A stretch of DNA of 64,000 nucleotides. Origin: Clostridiales bacterium. Its GTDB lineage: Bacteria > Bacillota > Clostridia > Lachnospirales > Lachnospiraceae. The stretch spans positions 62,001 through 126,000 of the forward strand of contig JAHAFI010000003.1 in assembly GCA_018374355.1 (NCBI GenBank), written 5' to 3'. This document shows, one piece after another, positions 16,062-24,564 of the stretch. How positions within the stretch are numbered: the first letter of the stretch is position 1; every line of letters starts with the position of its first letter. A model generated the notes under the pieces. The model had not been told where the DNA came from and made no database searches. It saw nothing but the letters and a program-made list of their open reading frames with translations. A program made the position numbers and the translations under genes.

Positions 16062-17426
16062 ATGATTAATATGTTTGAGGTAAATGAAACCAATAAAATG
16101 ATCGAGCAGGAAAATCTGGATGTGCGTACCATCACGCTTGGTATCAGTCTTCTGGACTGCATCGATTCCAATCTGGAGGAAGTGAACCGGAAGGTATATG
16201 AAAAAATCACCTCTCTGGCTGAAAATCTGGTACAGACAGGCGAGGAGATTTCCAGAGAATACGGGATTCCCATCGTAAATAAGAGAATTTCCATCACCCC
16301 CATGGCGCTGGTGGGCGGTGCAGCCTGCAAAACCCCGGAGGATTTTGTGACGCTGGCCCATACGCTGGACCGGGCGGCAAAAAAAGTGGGCGTAAACTTT
16401 ATCGGCGGCTATTCCGCACTGGTATCTAAGGGAATGACAAAGGCGGACGAGCTTTTGATCCGTTCCATTCCTCAGGCTTTGGCCGAGACGGAACGGGTGT
16501 GCAGCTCCGTCAATCTGGGTTCCACAAAGACGGGAATCAACATGGATGCAGTAAAACTGATGGGTGAAATGGTGCTTGCAACCGCAGAGGCAACCAAAGA
16601 AAATGATTCTCTGGGCTGCGCAAAGCTGGTGGTATTCTGCAATGCCCCGGATGACAACCCGTTCATGGCAGGCGCTTTCCATGGGGTGACTGAGGCAGAT
16701 GCCATCATCAACGTGGGCGTCAGCGGCCCGGGTGTAGTAAAACAGGCCTTGTCAAAGGTACGGGGACAGAACTTTGAAGTTCTCTGCGAGACCATCAAAA
16801 AGACAGCCTTCAAGATCACCCGTGTAGGCCAGTTGGTTGCTCAGGAGGCTTCCAAACGTCTGGGTATTCCTTTCGGAATCGTGGACCTGTCTCTGGCTCC
16901 CACACCTGCTGTAGGAGATTCCGTTGCTGAGATTCTGGAAGAGATCGGTCTGGACAGAGTGGGAGCGCCGGGAACAACAGCGGCTCTGGCTATGCTGAAC
17001 GATCAGGTGAAAAAGGGCGGCGTTATGGCATCCTCTTATGTGGGCGGTTTAAGCGGCGCGTTTATCCCGGTCAGTGAGGATAAGGGAATGATCGACGCGG
17101 TGAATCTGGGCGCTTTGAGTCTGGAAAAACTGGAGGCGATGACCTGTGTCTGCTCCGTTGGCCTTGATATGATCGCCATTCCGGGAGATACGAAGGCCAC
17201 AACGATTTCCGGCATGATTGCGGACGAGATGGCTATCGGTATGATCAATCAGAAGACTACCGCAGTCCGTGTGATCCCGGTTATCGGAAAAGGCGTGGGC
17301 GAGACCGTGGAATTCGGCGGACTTTTAGGCTACGCACCGGTTATGCCGGTGAACGCTTTCGGCTGTGACGAATTTGTCAACAGAGGTGGAAGGATTCCGG
17401 CTCCGATTCACAGCTTTAAAAACTAA
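16062..17426 (+). CDS. UPF0210 (DUF711, PFL-like) family protein
   Basis: A 454-residue protein. The start MINMFEVNETNKMIEQENLDVRTITLGISLLDC and the end GRIPAPIHSFKN are typical of UPF0210, a family of the pyruvate formate-lyase-like fold whose reaction is not established. Glycine-rich stretches (GGAACKTPEDF, FIGGYSALVSKGMT, GVSGPGVV) are conserved-looking. RBS GGAGGA precedes ATG 16062. It ends the polA-to-UPF0210 run and is followed by a terminator. Confidence 0.9.
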   Translation: MINMFEVNETNKMIEQENLDVRTITLGISLLDCIDSNLEEVNRKVYEKITSLAENLVQTGEEISREYGIPIVNKRISITPMALVGGAACKTPEDFVTLAHTLDRAAKKVGVNFIGGYSALVSKGMTKADELLIRSIPQALAETERVCSSVNLGSTKTGINMDAVKLMGEMVLATAEATKENDSLGCAKLVVFCNAPDDNPFMAGAFHGVTEADAIINVGVSGPGVVKQALSKVRGQNFEVLCETIKKTAFKITRVGQLVAQEASKRLGIPFGIVDLSLAPTPAVGDSVAEILEEIGLDRVGAPGTTAALAMLNDQVKKGGVMASSYVGGLSGAFIPVSEDKGMIDAVNLGALSLEKLEAMTCVCSVGLDMIAIPGDTKATTISGMIADEMAIGMINQKTTAVRVIPVIGKGVGETVEFGGLLGYAPVMPVNAFGCDEFVNRGGRIPAPIHSFKN

Positions 17427-17436
17427 AACATTCAGG

Positions 17437-17465
17437 CGCTGGCCCGGTATGGGTCAGCGTTTTTA
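17437..17465 (+). terminator. Terminator after the UPF0210 gene
   Basis: CGCTGGCCC (17437-17445) pairs with GGGTCAGCG (17451-17459) over a 5-base loop, followed by five Ts. It ends the polA-coaE-walJ-ACT-UPF0210 unit. Confidence 0.85.
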
Positions 17466-17472
17466 TGCTTTT

Positions 17473-17505
17473 GTAACTATGAAGCCTGAAAGGCTGAATA
17501 GTTAC
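17473..17505. repeat. 33-bp palindromic repeat, copy A
   Basis: GTAACTAT, GA, AGCCT, GAA, AGGCT, GA, ATAGTTAC: perfect arms with a GA/GA internal bulge, followed by six Ts (17506-17511), so this copy could also terminate transcription. Confidence 0.9.
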
Positions 17506-17535
17506 TTTTTTGACGGATTTTGCGTTCGGTTTTCC

Positions 17536-17564
17536 TTGCACAATGGAAGAAAAGATGCTATACT
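17536..17564 (+). promoter_or_regulatory. Promoter of the SipW/TasA operon
   Basis: TTGCAC (17536-17541), 17-base spacer, TATACT (17559-17564). It would give a leader of about 300 bases containing palindrome copy B. Confidence 0.45.
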
Positions 17565-17747
17565 TCAGATAACTTCTAATTCTGACAGTTCTGTCAGGAG
17601 AATCCCAAACAAAACTATGATTTAAAATTACATAACAGGCGCGCAGATACCATTTTTTCGGAAAGGAGGCTAGGAGTTTCAGGGTAACTTTTCAGGACAT
17701 CCTAAGGTCAGAAATTTCAGTATTGGAAGGCATATCATTCGTTTTAT

Positions 17748-17780
17748 GTAACTATGAAGGACAAAGTCCTGTATAGTTGC
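17748..17780. repeat. 33-bp palindromic repeat, copy B
   Basis: GTAACTAT, GA, AGGAC, AAA, GTCCT, GT, ATAGTTGC: same layout as copy A, with the inner stem changed on both sides so that pairing is kept. No T-run follows closely. Confidence 0.9.
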
Positions 17781-17873
17781 CATTTTATCAAATTTCAGCC
17801 TGAGTTCTCAGGACAATTTCCAACAAAAGAACAAAAACAAAATCAAAGAAAATAAAAAAGAAAGGAAAAGTGT

Positions 17874-18581
17874 ATGAAAAAACAGAATATCTGGAAGGCG
17901 CTGGTTGCAGCAGGAGCGTTGGCAGTGGTTACGGCCGGGGCAGCAGGAGGGATTGCGGCTTATTTTACCGACACGGAAGAGAAGGTGAACCATTTTACGG
18001 TGGGGAAAATTGAAATTGACCTGCAGGAACCGGAATGGGAGAAAAAGCCGGATGAAGACAAGGACGGGATTCCCGACGAGGCGGAAGATCTGACGCCGGG
18101 AAAGGAACTGAAGAAGGATCCTATGGTGAAAAATACAGGGATAAATGATGCCTTTATGTTTCTGACGGTGGAGATTCCCTGCAGGGAATTAGTCACGGTC
18201 AATCAGGATGGGACACGCAATCCAAAGACCATGACGGAATTGTACAGCTATCGGCAGGACAGCTCTTGGAAAAAGCTGGGAAGCTGCAAGGTTTTGGATA
18301 AGTCAGGAAAGCAGACCGGAAGAAAATATCTTTACGCCTATGCGCAGGAGAACGGGGTATGCAGGACGGTGAAACCGGAGGAGACGACAGCGCCGCTGTT
18401 TAAAAGCATTTTATTTGCAAATGTGATGGAAGGACAGGGGGTGGAGGAACAGGCCTTTGATGTTGTCATTGATGCCTACGCCATTCAGACTGCGGATCTT
18501 GGTCTGGAGACGCAGGATGCCTCCCGGATCTGGCAGATCATCACGAATCAGAAGGAACTGACGGAGGCCTATGAAAAGTAA
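17874..18581 (+). CDS. TasA/CalY-like secreted protein with SipW-dependent signal peptide
   Basis: A 235-residue protein. Residues 1-34 are a signal peptide (KKQNIWKALVAAGALAVV) leading to AYFTDTEEKVNHFTVGKIEI, the A-x-F-T-D...N-x-F-T-x-G signature of SipW-processed proteins. Such proteins (TasA, camelysin) form extracellular fibres in Bacillus. The mature part has an acidic loop (PDEDKDGIPDEAEDL) that resembles a calcium-binding repeat, then a beta-rich domain. RBS AAAGGAAAAG precedes the ATG. It is the first gene of a five-gene locus with two further TasA-like proteins, the signal peptidase and an adhesin. Fibre formation is inferred from the family. Confidence 0.82.
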   Translation: MKKQNIWKALVAAGALAVVTAGAAGGIAAYFTDTEEKVNHFTVGKIEIDLQEPEWEKKPDEDKDGIPDEAEDLTPGKELKKDPMVKNTGINDAFMFLTVEIPCRELVTVNQDGTRNPKTMTELYSYRQDSSWKKLGSCKVLDKSGKQTGRKYLYAYAQENGVCRTVKPEETTAPLFKSILFANVMEGQGVEEQAFDVVIDAYAIQTADLGLETQDASRIWQIITNQKELTEAYEK

Positions 18582-18593
18582 GGGGGAGGTCTT

Positions 18594-19097
18594 ATGAAGA
18601 AGTCCATAGCAGGAATTTCCCTGTTTCTTCTGCTGGCTCTTTCCTTAAACGCCATAAAAAATGTACATGCATGGTTTACGGACAGCGACCGTGTGGAGAA
18701 TTACCTCACCACCGGAAAAAATGATGTGGAAATCGAAGAAGAATTTCCGGACCCGGGGATTACGCCGGGGAAAACGCTGAAGAAACGGGTAGAATTTACC
18801 AATACAGGAACGGTTCCCTGCTTTGTCCGGGCAAAATATTATTTCAGCAGCTCAGAGGCGGAGGAAAAAACGGTACTGGAATTTGGAAAGGAAGGCTGGA
18901 AGGGGGAAGGAGACGGCTATTTTTACTACGGGGAGAGCATACTTCCCGGTGAAAAGACAAAACCCTTTCTCACTGCGGTAAGGATAAAGAACGAAGAAAG
19001 CCTTCCGGAGAATTTCGATTTGATTCTGTATACAGAGACGGTGCAGTCGGAAAACCATCAGACGGCGCAGGAAGCATTTGCCGGCTTAAAAAGGTAA
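18594..19097 (+). CDS. Second TasA-like protein with SipW-type signal
   Basis: A 167-residue protein. The signal peptide (KKSIAGISLFLLLALSLNAI) leads to VHAWFTDSDRVENYLTTGKNDVEI, a clear relative of the signature in the preceding gene. The mature domain contains GKTLKKRVEFTNTGTVPCFVRAKYYF in two adjacent phrases, the beta-sandwich pattern of TasA/CalY proteins. It begins 12 bases after the first TasA-like gene with RBS GGGGGAGG. It is smaller than the first and may be a minor fibre subunit or an assembly factor, by analogy with TapA/TasA; no direct evidence for either. Confidence 0.78.
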   Translation: MKKSIAGISLFLLLALSLNAIKNVHAWFTDSDRVENYLTTGKNDVEIEEEFPDPGITPGKTLKKRVEFTNTGTVPCFVRAKYYFSSSEAEEKTVLEFGKEGWKGEGDGYFYYGESILPGEKTKPFLTAVRIKNEESLPENFDLILYTETVQSENHQTAQEAFAGLKR

Positions 19098-19108
19098 GGA
19101 GGGAGAGG

Positions 19109-20269
19109 ATGAGAAGAAAAAAGAAAATGATTTTGGCTCTGGGAGCAGCGTTTCTGATTTCCGGGGTCAGTGTTTCGGCCCTTCAGGAGGTTTCTGTCCT
19201 TCTTCAGGCGTCCAGCAGCAAAGTGGAAGTACATCTGGAAGAATTTATGATGAAAAACGGAGAGGAGGTTTTCTGGGAGGATGGACAGACGGTGCTCCCG
19301 GGCGGGGTGTTATCGAAGATTCCCAGAATATTTAACGAGGGTGAGCCCTGCTATGTGCGGGCTGCCGTGGAGTTTGAAAACAGAGAAGGGAGAGGAAGTC
19401 CCCTGACAGTGAAGCAGCTTGTGGGAATCGATCAGGACTGGATCTGCAGGGGAAATTATTTTTACTATCAGAGGGTTCTGCCCTCAGAGGAAAGTGTGGA
19501 CTTTTTTCAGGGAATTCAGATTCCCGGGGAATGGGAGTCCGGGGTGGATGACGGACAAAGCTGGGATGCGGCAGTGAAAGTGGACGCCGTTCAGGCAGAG
19601 CATTTTCAGCCGGATTTTTCCGGTGAGGATCCTTGGGGTCTGGAAAAAGAATCCTTTGAGATCCAGAAGGCAGTGAAAGAAGTACCGAAGGAGGAAGGAG
19701 AAACCGATCCTAAACCCATAAGCTTTTCTATTGAGCCGCAGATGAAAGGTTTTTCCGTGGATGCGGGGGAAGCTTTCCGTAATCTTTCGCCCTTCGTGCC
19801 GGGAGAGACCCAGACAGGAACGCTGGAATTTTCCAATCAGACCAGTCAGGAGCGGGAAGTCTATATGTGCTCTGAGATTATAGAAGAAAATGAGTTTTTA
19901 AAGGAGCTGGAACTGACCGTTCAGGTAAGAATGGGGAATCAGGTACGGGTGATTTACCGGGGGAATATGCTGGCAGAAGAGCTGCAGGAGTATCGAAGCC
20001 TCGGAAAAATCCCGGCAAAGGCCGGAGCCATGGTGGAAATCTTCGTCACGCTTCCCAAGGAGGCGGATAACCGTTATTCGGTGCAGACAGGAAAGGTGAA
20101 ATTCCGGTTCACCACGGATCTTCCGGAAAACCGTACAGCAGCAGGAATCGTGAAAACCGGAGACCGCTACAGCCGGCAGGTACTTTTGGAAATACTGTTT
20201 GCGCTGGCTTCTCTCGGCTTATGCATGTACCTGTATTTCAGAAAATACAGAAAAGGGGGAAGAAAATGA
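19109..20269 (+). CDS. Third TasA-related protein with C-terminal membrane anchor
   Basis: A 386-residue protein. It has an N-terminal signal (KKKMILALGAAFLISGVSVSAL) without the FTD signature of its two neighbours. A TasA-like region follows (EPCYVRAAVEF; compare PCFVRAKYYF in the gene before), then a second beta-rich domain around residues 205-340. The end is IVKTGDRYSRQ, a hydrophobic stretch ILFALASLGLCMYLYF, and basic RKYRKGGRK. This has the layout of a cell-wall sorting signal with VKTGD where LPxTG is usual, or else a plain membrane anchor. It may tether the fibre to the cell. No sortase gene is in the window. The gene overlaps the signal peptidase gene by 4 bases. Confidence 0.72.
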   Translation: MRRKKKMILALGAAFLISGVSVSALQEVSVLLQASSSKVEVHLEEFMMKNGEEVFWEDGQTVLPGGVLSKIPRIFNEGEPCYVRAAVEFENREGRGSPLTVKQLVGIDQDWICRGNYFYYQRVLPSEESVDFFQGIQIPGEWESGVDDGQSWDAAVKVDAVQAEHFQPDFSGEDPWGLEKESFEIQKAVKEVPKEEGETDPKPISFSIEPQMKGFSVDAGEAFRNLSPFVPGETQTGTLEFSNQTSQEREVYMCSEIIEENEFLKELELTVQVRMGNQVRVIYRGNMLAEELQEYRSLGKIPAKAGAMVEIFVTLPKEADNRYSVQTGKVKFRFTTDLPENRTAAGIVKTGDRYSRQVLLEILFALASLGLCMYLYFRKYRKGGRK

Positions 20270-20844
20270 TAGGGAAATGTCTGAACGGGATATTCTGGAT
20301 GGTGATTTTGACAGCTATGGCAGGAGCGGCGCTGGTTTCCCTGCCGTATCTTTTTAACATCCGGCCGCGGATTGTCCTGAGCGGTTCCATGGAGCCGGAG
20401 ATACCTGTGGGAAGTCTGGCGTATATTGCCGGGGGAGTTTCGCCAAAAGAGATTAAAACAGGGGATGTCATCGCCTATAAAATGGGAGAATCCATGCAGG
20501 TACTCCACCGGGTCATCGAAACAGATCAGGAAAAGAAGTGGTTTCAGACAAAGGGAGACGCCAATCAGCAGGCAGATCTGGGAAGGGTGGAATTTTCCCG
20601 GTATCAGGGAAAGGCGTTGTTTCACATCCCTTATGCGGGCTATGTGGTCAAGTTTATGCAGACAGGAAATCATATGCTTTGGGTGGCTCTTGGAATTGCA
20701 GGGCTGGGGGCAGCAGATGAAATTTTGAGAAAGAAAGAAGGAGGGCAGAAGTTATGGGTAAAACGCAGGAAGAAAAAGGGAATGCCGGAAAGCTTTACAG
20801 AGAAAAAAGAACAGGAGAAAGTACGGGAATCCATACAGGAATAA
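20266..20844 (+). CDS. sipW: Signal peptidase I, SipW (ER) type
   Basis: A 192-residue membrane protease. Catalytic S41 is in SGSMEPEIPVG, H81 in VLHRVIE and D98 in TKGDAN, the Ser-His-Asp layout of ER-type signal peptidases rather than the Ser-Lys dyad of SipS. There are membrane segments at residues 8-30 and near 143-163, then a basic tail. I chose the ATG at 20266, with AGGGGGAAG upstream, which overlaps the previous stop as ATGA; an upstream in-frame ATG at 20221 lies inside the previous gene. It would process the TasA-like proteins encoded just before it. The last 91 bases overlap the adhesin gene. Confidence 0.9.
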   Translation: MIGKCLNGIFWMVILTAMAGAALVSLPYLFNIRPRIVLSGSMEPEIPVGSLAYIAGGVSPKEIKTGDVIAYKMGESMQVLHRVIETDQEKKWFQTKGDANQQADLGRVEFSRYQGKALFHIPYAGYVVKFMQTGNHMLWVALGIAGLGAADEILRKKEGGQKLWVKRRKKKGMPESFTEKKEQEKVRESIQE

Positions 20845-23045
20845 AGAAATTTTACAGAAAAGCCGCAGCATGGCTTCTGTGTCTGCTGCTTGTGATCCCT
20901 GTAATGCCGATAAAAGCCGAGGATGGAACCTTTTATATCCGGCAGGACGGAGGGGGAAAAGCATCTGCAAGGGCAATGGACAACGGTTCCCAGCTTCCGG
21001 TTTCCCATGTCCGGTATGATAAATTTGGTTTCCGGGATCAATCCCCCAACATTCCCTCCTGCCCCAACCTTGGAACGGGCATCAAATACATAGAAGGAGA
21101 TGACAAAAATCCCGACGGAGGAGGAAAATGGAGATACGTTTACTGCACGGAATTCGCAAAAACCTCTCCGGGAAACGGAATCGTATTGGAACATCTGGGC
21201 TGGGCCGGCCGGGAAGTGGGATACGCTCTTTATTACGGAGCCGTCTATTACGGTCAGCCCTGCCGATACCAGCCGTATTCCACCGGGGACTGGCAGATGG
21301 ACTACTTTGTCACACAGGTGGCCGTCCATATCCTGAATGGAGAGTTTACGCTGGATGCAGCTTGGAATGGGTTCATGAAGAGCAGCGCTTCCGAGGCTGA
21401 AATCCGGCTGGCGTATGACCGGATTTACCGAATGGTCACAGACGCCCGGAATCCCGCAAATTACGGGGGATTTACGCCGGAGGGGTGGCTGGATATGGGG
21501 AACAGTACCTTCGCTCTGAACGGGTATCAGGATTCTTGGTATCAGGATGGAGGAAATTATATTTCTTCCGGTGTGTTCCATGCCGAATTTCAGGGATATT
21601 ATGGATATGATTTTAAAGAGCAGCTTACCGGGTACGAGGTCCGAACGGAGGAAGGCGTACAGGTACGGAAAAAAGGAGAACAGACCTATGCGGATTTTGA
21701 TCTGGCGGTGAAGGCGGAGCAGTATAAAAAATGGCAGCTCACAGGAAAAACCGTACCGGTCAATGTAAAAGCATCCCTTCCCAGATATTGGGGAGCTGGG
21801 ATCTACAGTTCGCCGGAGAGGGATGATATCCAGAACGTATGCTTCCTCACTTGGACATCGGCGGGAGGAATCGCTGAATTTCACCAGTCAGCAGCTTTAA
21901 ATATTCCAAAGGTGACACAGGATCTTACCATCGACAAACGGGATGCTGACACGGGTGAGGAGCTTTCCGGGGCAAAGTTTTCCCTGTGGGCTTTTGATGG
22001 AAAGAACTACAGCAGAAAGGCCGGGACATTTGCAGAGCAGGGAAACGGAAAGTATGTATGCAGAGGAGTTGACTATACCTCCACCCAAAGCGGAAGGTTT
22101 CTGATCCGGGAGGATGCTGCGCCTAAGGGTTACGATAAAAACTATCAGAAAGAAAACGCTTCCGACGAGGAAGACTATCAGCGGTACGGAGGAAGACAGA
22201 TTCAAATGACGGAAAACGGCTTTAGGTCGGACAGGCTTTCCAATCCACTGGTTTTCCGAAATAAAAAGCTGATTCCCGAAGCAGAGCTGTCGGTGATGAA
22301 GTACGATATTGACAATGGAGGAAATCTGGAGGGAGCGGAATTTTCCGTGTATGAGTGGGATTCCGGGAAAGGGAGGTACAGGGATGAGCCTGTACAGAAA
22401 CTGGTCTATAACAAAACAGAGCTGAAGTACAAGACCCAGCGGTCGCTGGTGAAAAATCAGGGAAATCAGGGAAAATTTCTTGTGAGAGAGACGAAAATGC
22501 CAAAGGGGTATCATTGTCCTTGGGAAAAAGAAATTACGGTGACGGAGCCGGGAAAGGTGACTTTGGAGCTGGAGGCACCCAACTATCCCGGCAGAAATTT
22601 TACCGTGTACAAAAAAATCTTAAAGGAGGAAATAAACTGGGAACACGGAAATCCCACCTTCTTTTTTAAAATTGCAGGAAAAGATCTGGAAGGGAAGGAG
22701 CACAGCTACCACTGCTTTATAGAATTTACACCGGAACAAATGGGGCAGAAGGGAGAATATCTGACCGGAGAGGCAACGGTAACGGACATCCCGGCAGGAG
22801 TCTACCGGGCGGAGGAATTGGAAGATGTGATGCGGTACATCCTCACCGATGCCGGATCGGATCAGGATAATGTACAGGTAGAGAAAAATCCGGCGGGAAT
22901 GGTAAACGGTGTGGAAAAAATACAGGCGGTGGTGACTGCCGATCTGCGGCTGAAGGATGGAAGCGTCACCTTTACAAACAGAAAAGTATTATATCAGGAG
23001 TATTCAGATAACGCAGCGGTGGTAAATCATTTTGGCGCCTCCTGA
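20754..23045 (+). CDS. Thioester-domain surface adhesin with Cna-B/SpaA-type domains
   Basis: A 763-residue secreted protein. A cytoplasmic lead of about 33 residues precedes the signal peptide AAAWLLCLLLVIPVMPIKA. Residues about 60-380 form a thioester domain: C131 (VYCTEF) and Q188 in the TQxA motif (VTQVAVH) would make the Cys-Gln bond that couples to host or surface ligands. Three Cna-B/SpaA-like domains follow: VTQDLTIDKRDADTGEEL (near 385), AELSVMKYDIDNGG (near 515) and RNFTVYKKILKEE (near 622). The lysines in TIDKRD and VMKYD suit isopeptide bonds. The C-terminus ends without LPxTG or a membrane segment, so no covalent anchor is visible. RBS GGAGGG is 9 bases before ATG 20754, supporting that start despite the 91-base overlap with sipW. 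Confidence 0.82.
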   Translation: MGKTQEEKGNAGKLYREKRTGESTGIHTGIKKFYRKAAAWLLCLLLVIPVMPIKAEDGTFYIRQDGGGKASARAMDNGSQLPVSHVRYDKFGFRDQSPNIPSCPNLGTGIKYIEGDDKNPDGGGKWRYVYCTEFAKTSPGNGIVLEHLGWAGREVGYALYYGAVYYGQPCRYQPYSTGDWQMDYFVTQVAVHILNGEFTLDAAWNGFMKSSASEAEIRLAYDRIYRMVTDARNPANYGGFTPEGWLDMGNSTFALNGYQDSWYQDGGNYISSGVFHAEFQGYYGYDFKEQLTGYEVRTEEGVQVRKKGEQTYADFDLAVKAEQYKKWQLTGKTVPVNVKASLPRYWGAGIYSSPERDDIQNVCFLTWTSAGGIAEFHQSAALNIPKVTQDLTIDKRDADTGEELSGAKFSLWAFDGKNYSRKAGTFAEQGNGKYVCRGVDYTSTQSGRFLIREDAAPKGYDKNYQKENASDEEDYQRYGGRQIQMTENGFRSDRLSNPLVFRNKKLIPEAELSVMKYDIDNGGNLEGAEFSVYEWDSGKGRYRDEPVQKLVYNKTELKYKTQRSLVKNQGNQGKFLVRETKMPKGYHCPWEKEITVTEPGKVTLELEAPNYPGRNFTVYKKILKEEINWEHGNPTFFFKIAGKDLEGKEHSYHCFIEFTPEQMGQKGEYLTGEATVTDIPAGVYRAEELEDVMRYILTDAGSDQDNVQVEKNPAGMVNGVEKIQAVVTADLRLKDGSVTFTNRKVLYQEYSDNAAVVNHFGAS

Positions 23046-23073
23046 GTTACTGTCCTGACCTTCCGGCAAAAAA

Positions 23074-24342
23074 TCAGGGCAGGATGACCATCTGCCGGGT
23101 ATATTCATGAATAAATTTCCGGCGGTATTTTTCGCTGGCCACAGTCTCATATAAATGGGAAATGCGGATGTTCTGCTCCAAAACTTTCATGGCGTCAGGG
23201 GAAAGAATGGAAGGGGCATCCGCCAGTTTGGTGAGAAGCGGCAGGGTTCCTTTCCGTTTGATTTCCGAAAGCACCGGGGCCGCCTGTCTGCGAAAGCCCA
23301 GAAGTCTTGCATAGGAGACAGGAGGGACATCACGGATTTCCAGAAGGGCGTGGAAAAGCGCCCGGCAGATCCGGCTGTAGGTGAGCTCCTTTGTCTTTAA
23401 CAATCCCACATACTGGGAAAAGGTTTCATATCCGCCGCGGGTGTTTATAAGCCGCTGTACCAGATCCCGGGACATATCCTGACAGGCATACAGGCTCTCA
23501 GGGGCTCTGGAATAGAGCATCCAGCGCATGAGAAGAGAAAAATCCTCCTCGGTGAGTATTTCTTGGGAACAAGGACTTTTTTTCAGAACTTCAAGAACCT
23601 CCGTGGGAAAACCGGAGGAAAGCTCAGAAAAACGCCGGGAAAAAGGTCCGGAAAAATCCCCGCAGGGCTGGGAGACAGAAGATTGCACCCAGAAATTGCG
23701 CAGAGCGGAAGCGGAGGGGAGCTCCTGATTCAGAAGCTGCTCGTGGTATCCGCTTCCCTTTCTCAGAACCGTAACCGGCTGAATGGGACTTTTTAAGTCA
23801 GCAAGCGCCTTACAGTACTCCACACCTAAAATATTATTGGGAGAGGAAAGAAAGGATTCCCAGTCTGTCCGGGCACCTTCTGCCCCGTCCCAGACCGCCA
23901 AAAGAGCATCCCTTCTGGCGGCGGGATAGGACAGACCTGCCTTCAGACCTTTCTGAAGCTTCTGGCGGAAGGCGGGGGTTTCTTTTGTCAGATATTCTCC
24001 CAGACTTTGGAAAAGGCGGATATCACCGGATTCGCTTCCGAAAGAAAGATAATCCAAGCAGCCAAGGCCCTGAAGGAGTTCCACACCCCTCCGGGCGAAA
24101 AATTCCGCACTCTGGCAGGATAAGACCGATGGAAGCTCGAAGACCAGATCGGCGCCGCCTGCAAGAGCCATTTCAGCCCGCAGATGTTTGGGCAGAAAGG
24201 CAGGTCCCCCTCTCTGGACAAAGTCCCCGCTGACTACTGCGATCACAAAATCCGCACCCGTTTTTTCACGGGTCCGGCGGATGTGATAGGCGTGTCCTTT
24301 GTGAAACGGATTGTATTCTGCAATGATTCCGGCGATTTTCAT
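23074..24342 (-). CDS. tmcAL: tRNA(Met) cytidine acetate ligase
   Basis: A 422-residue nucleotidyltransferase-fold protein. The start MKIAGIIAEYNPFHKGHAYHI holds the FHKGH nucleotide-binding motif, followed by SGDFVQRGGPAFLPKHLRAEMAL, both diagnostic for TmcAL (YlbM). The enzyme uses acetate and ATP to make N4-acetylcytidine at the wobble base of elongator tRNA-Met. I chose the ATG at 24342 because the family alignment begins there and GAGGT lies upstream; an in-frame start 24 bases earlier adds eight unrelated residues. It converges on the adhesin gene with a 28-base gap. Confidence 0.92.
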   Translation of the reverse strand: MKIAGIIAEYNPFHKGHAYHIRRTREKTGADFVIAVVSGDFVQRGGPAFLPKHLRAEMALAGGADLVFELPSVLSCQSAEFFARRGVELLQGLGCLDYLSFGSESGDIRLFQSLGEYLTKETPAFRQKLQKGLKAGLSYPAARRDALLAVWDGAEGARTDWESFLSSPNNILGVEYCKALADLKSPIQPVTVLRKGSGYHEQLLNQELPSASALRNFWVQSSVSQPCGDFSGPFSRRFSELSSGFPTEVLEVLKKSPCSQEILTEEDFSLLMRWMLYSRAPESLYACQDMSRDLVQRLINTRGGYETFSQYVGLLKTKELTYSRICRALFHALLEIRDVPPVSYARLLGFRRQAAPVLSEIKRKGTLPLLTKLADAPSILSPDAMKVLEQNIRISHLYETVASEKYRRKFIHEYTRQMVILP

Positions 24343-24463
24343 AGATTTGTACCTCAAAAAATACATAAATTTATATAAACGATTGCTCTATTTTAGCAGG
24401 AAAACACAGGAAAAACAAGGGTTTCCGCAACTTCAGGGAAATGTGTTAAAAAATTAACTAACC

Positions 24464-24492
24464 TTGTCACTCCTATATAAAAGAGGTATAAT
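24464..24492 (+). promoter_or_regulatory. Promoter of pta
   Basis: TTGTCA (24464-24469), 17-base spacer, TATAAT (24487-24492), about 65 bases of leader before the pta start. Confidence 0.75.
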
Positions 24493-24564
24493 TTTAGACA
24501 ATGAGTATAATTGATAATACTAAAGCCTGTATCTCAGGAAAAAAACGAAAGGAGTCATAGAATC

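Larger units (their letters stand above)
17427..17873. other. Intergenic region before the SipW/TasA locus
   Basis: 447 bases without a gene. It holds the terminator above, two copies of the 33-bp palindrome (17473-17505, 17748-17780), a fragment resembling half a copy near 17684-17705, a promoter at 17536-17564, and short hairpins CTGACAGTTCTGTCAG (near 17582) and CCTGAGTTCTCAGG (near 17799). A ribosome-site-like AAAGGAGG near 17662 has no start codon after it. The long leader (about 300 bases) could be regulatory, but I recognise no known riboswitch. Confidence 0.6.

Noticed and set aside
20670..21884. Long minus-strand open frame (404 codons) opposite sipW and the adhesin
   Set aside because: Antisense to two recognised genes, no ribosome site, no recognisable domain.
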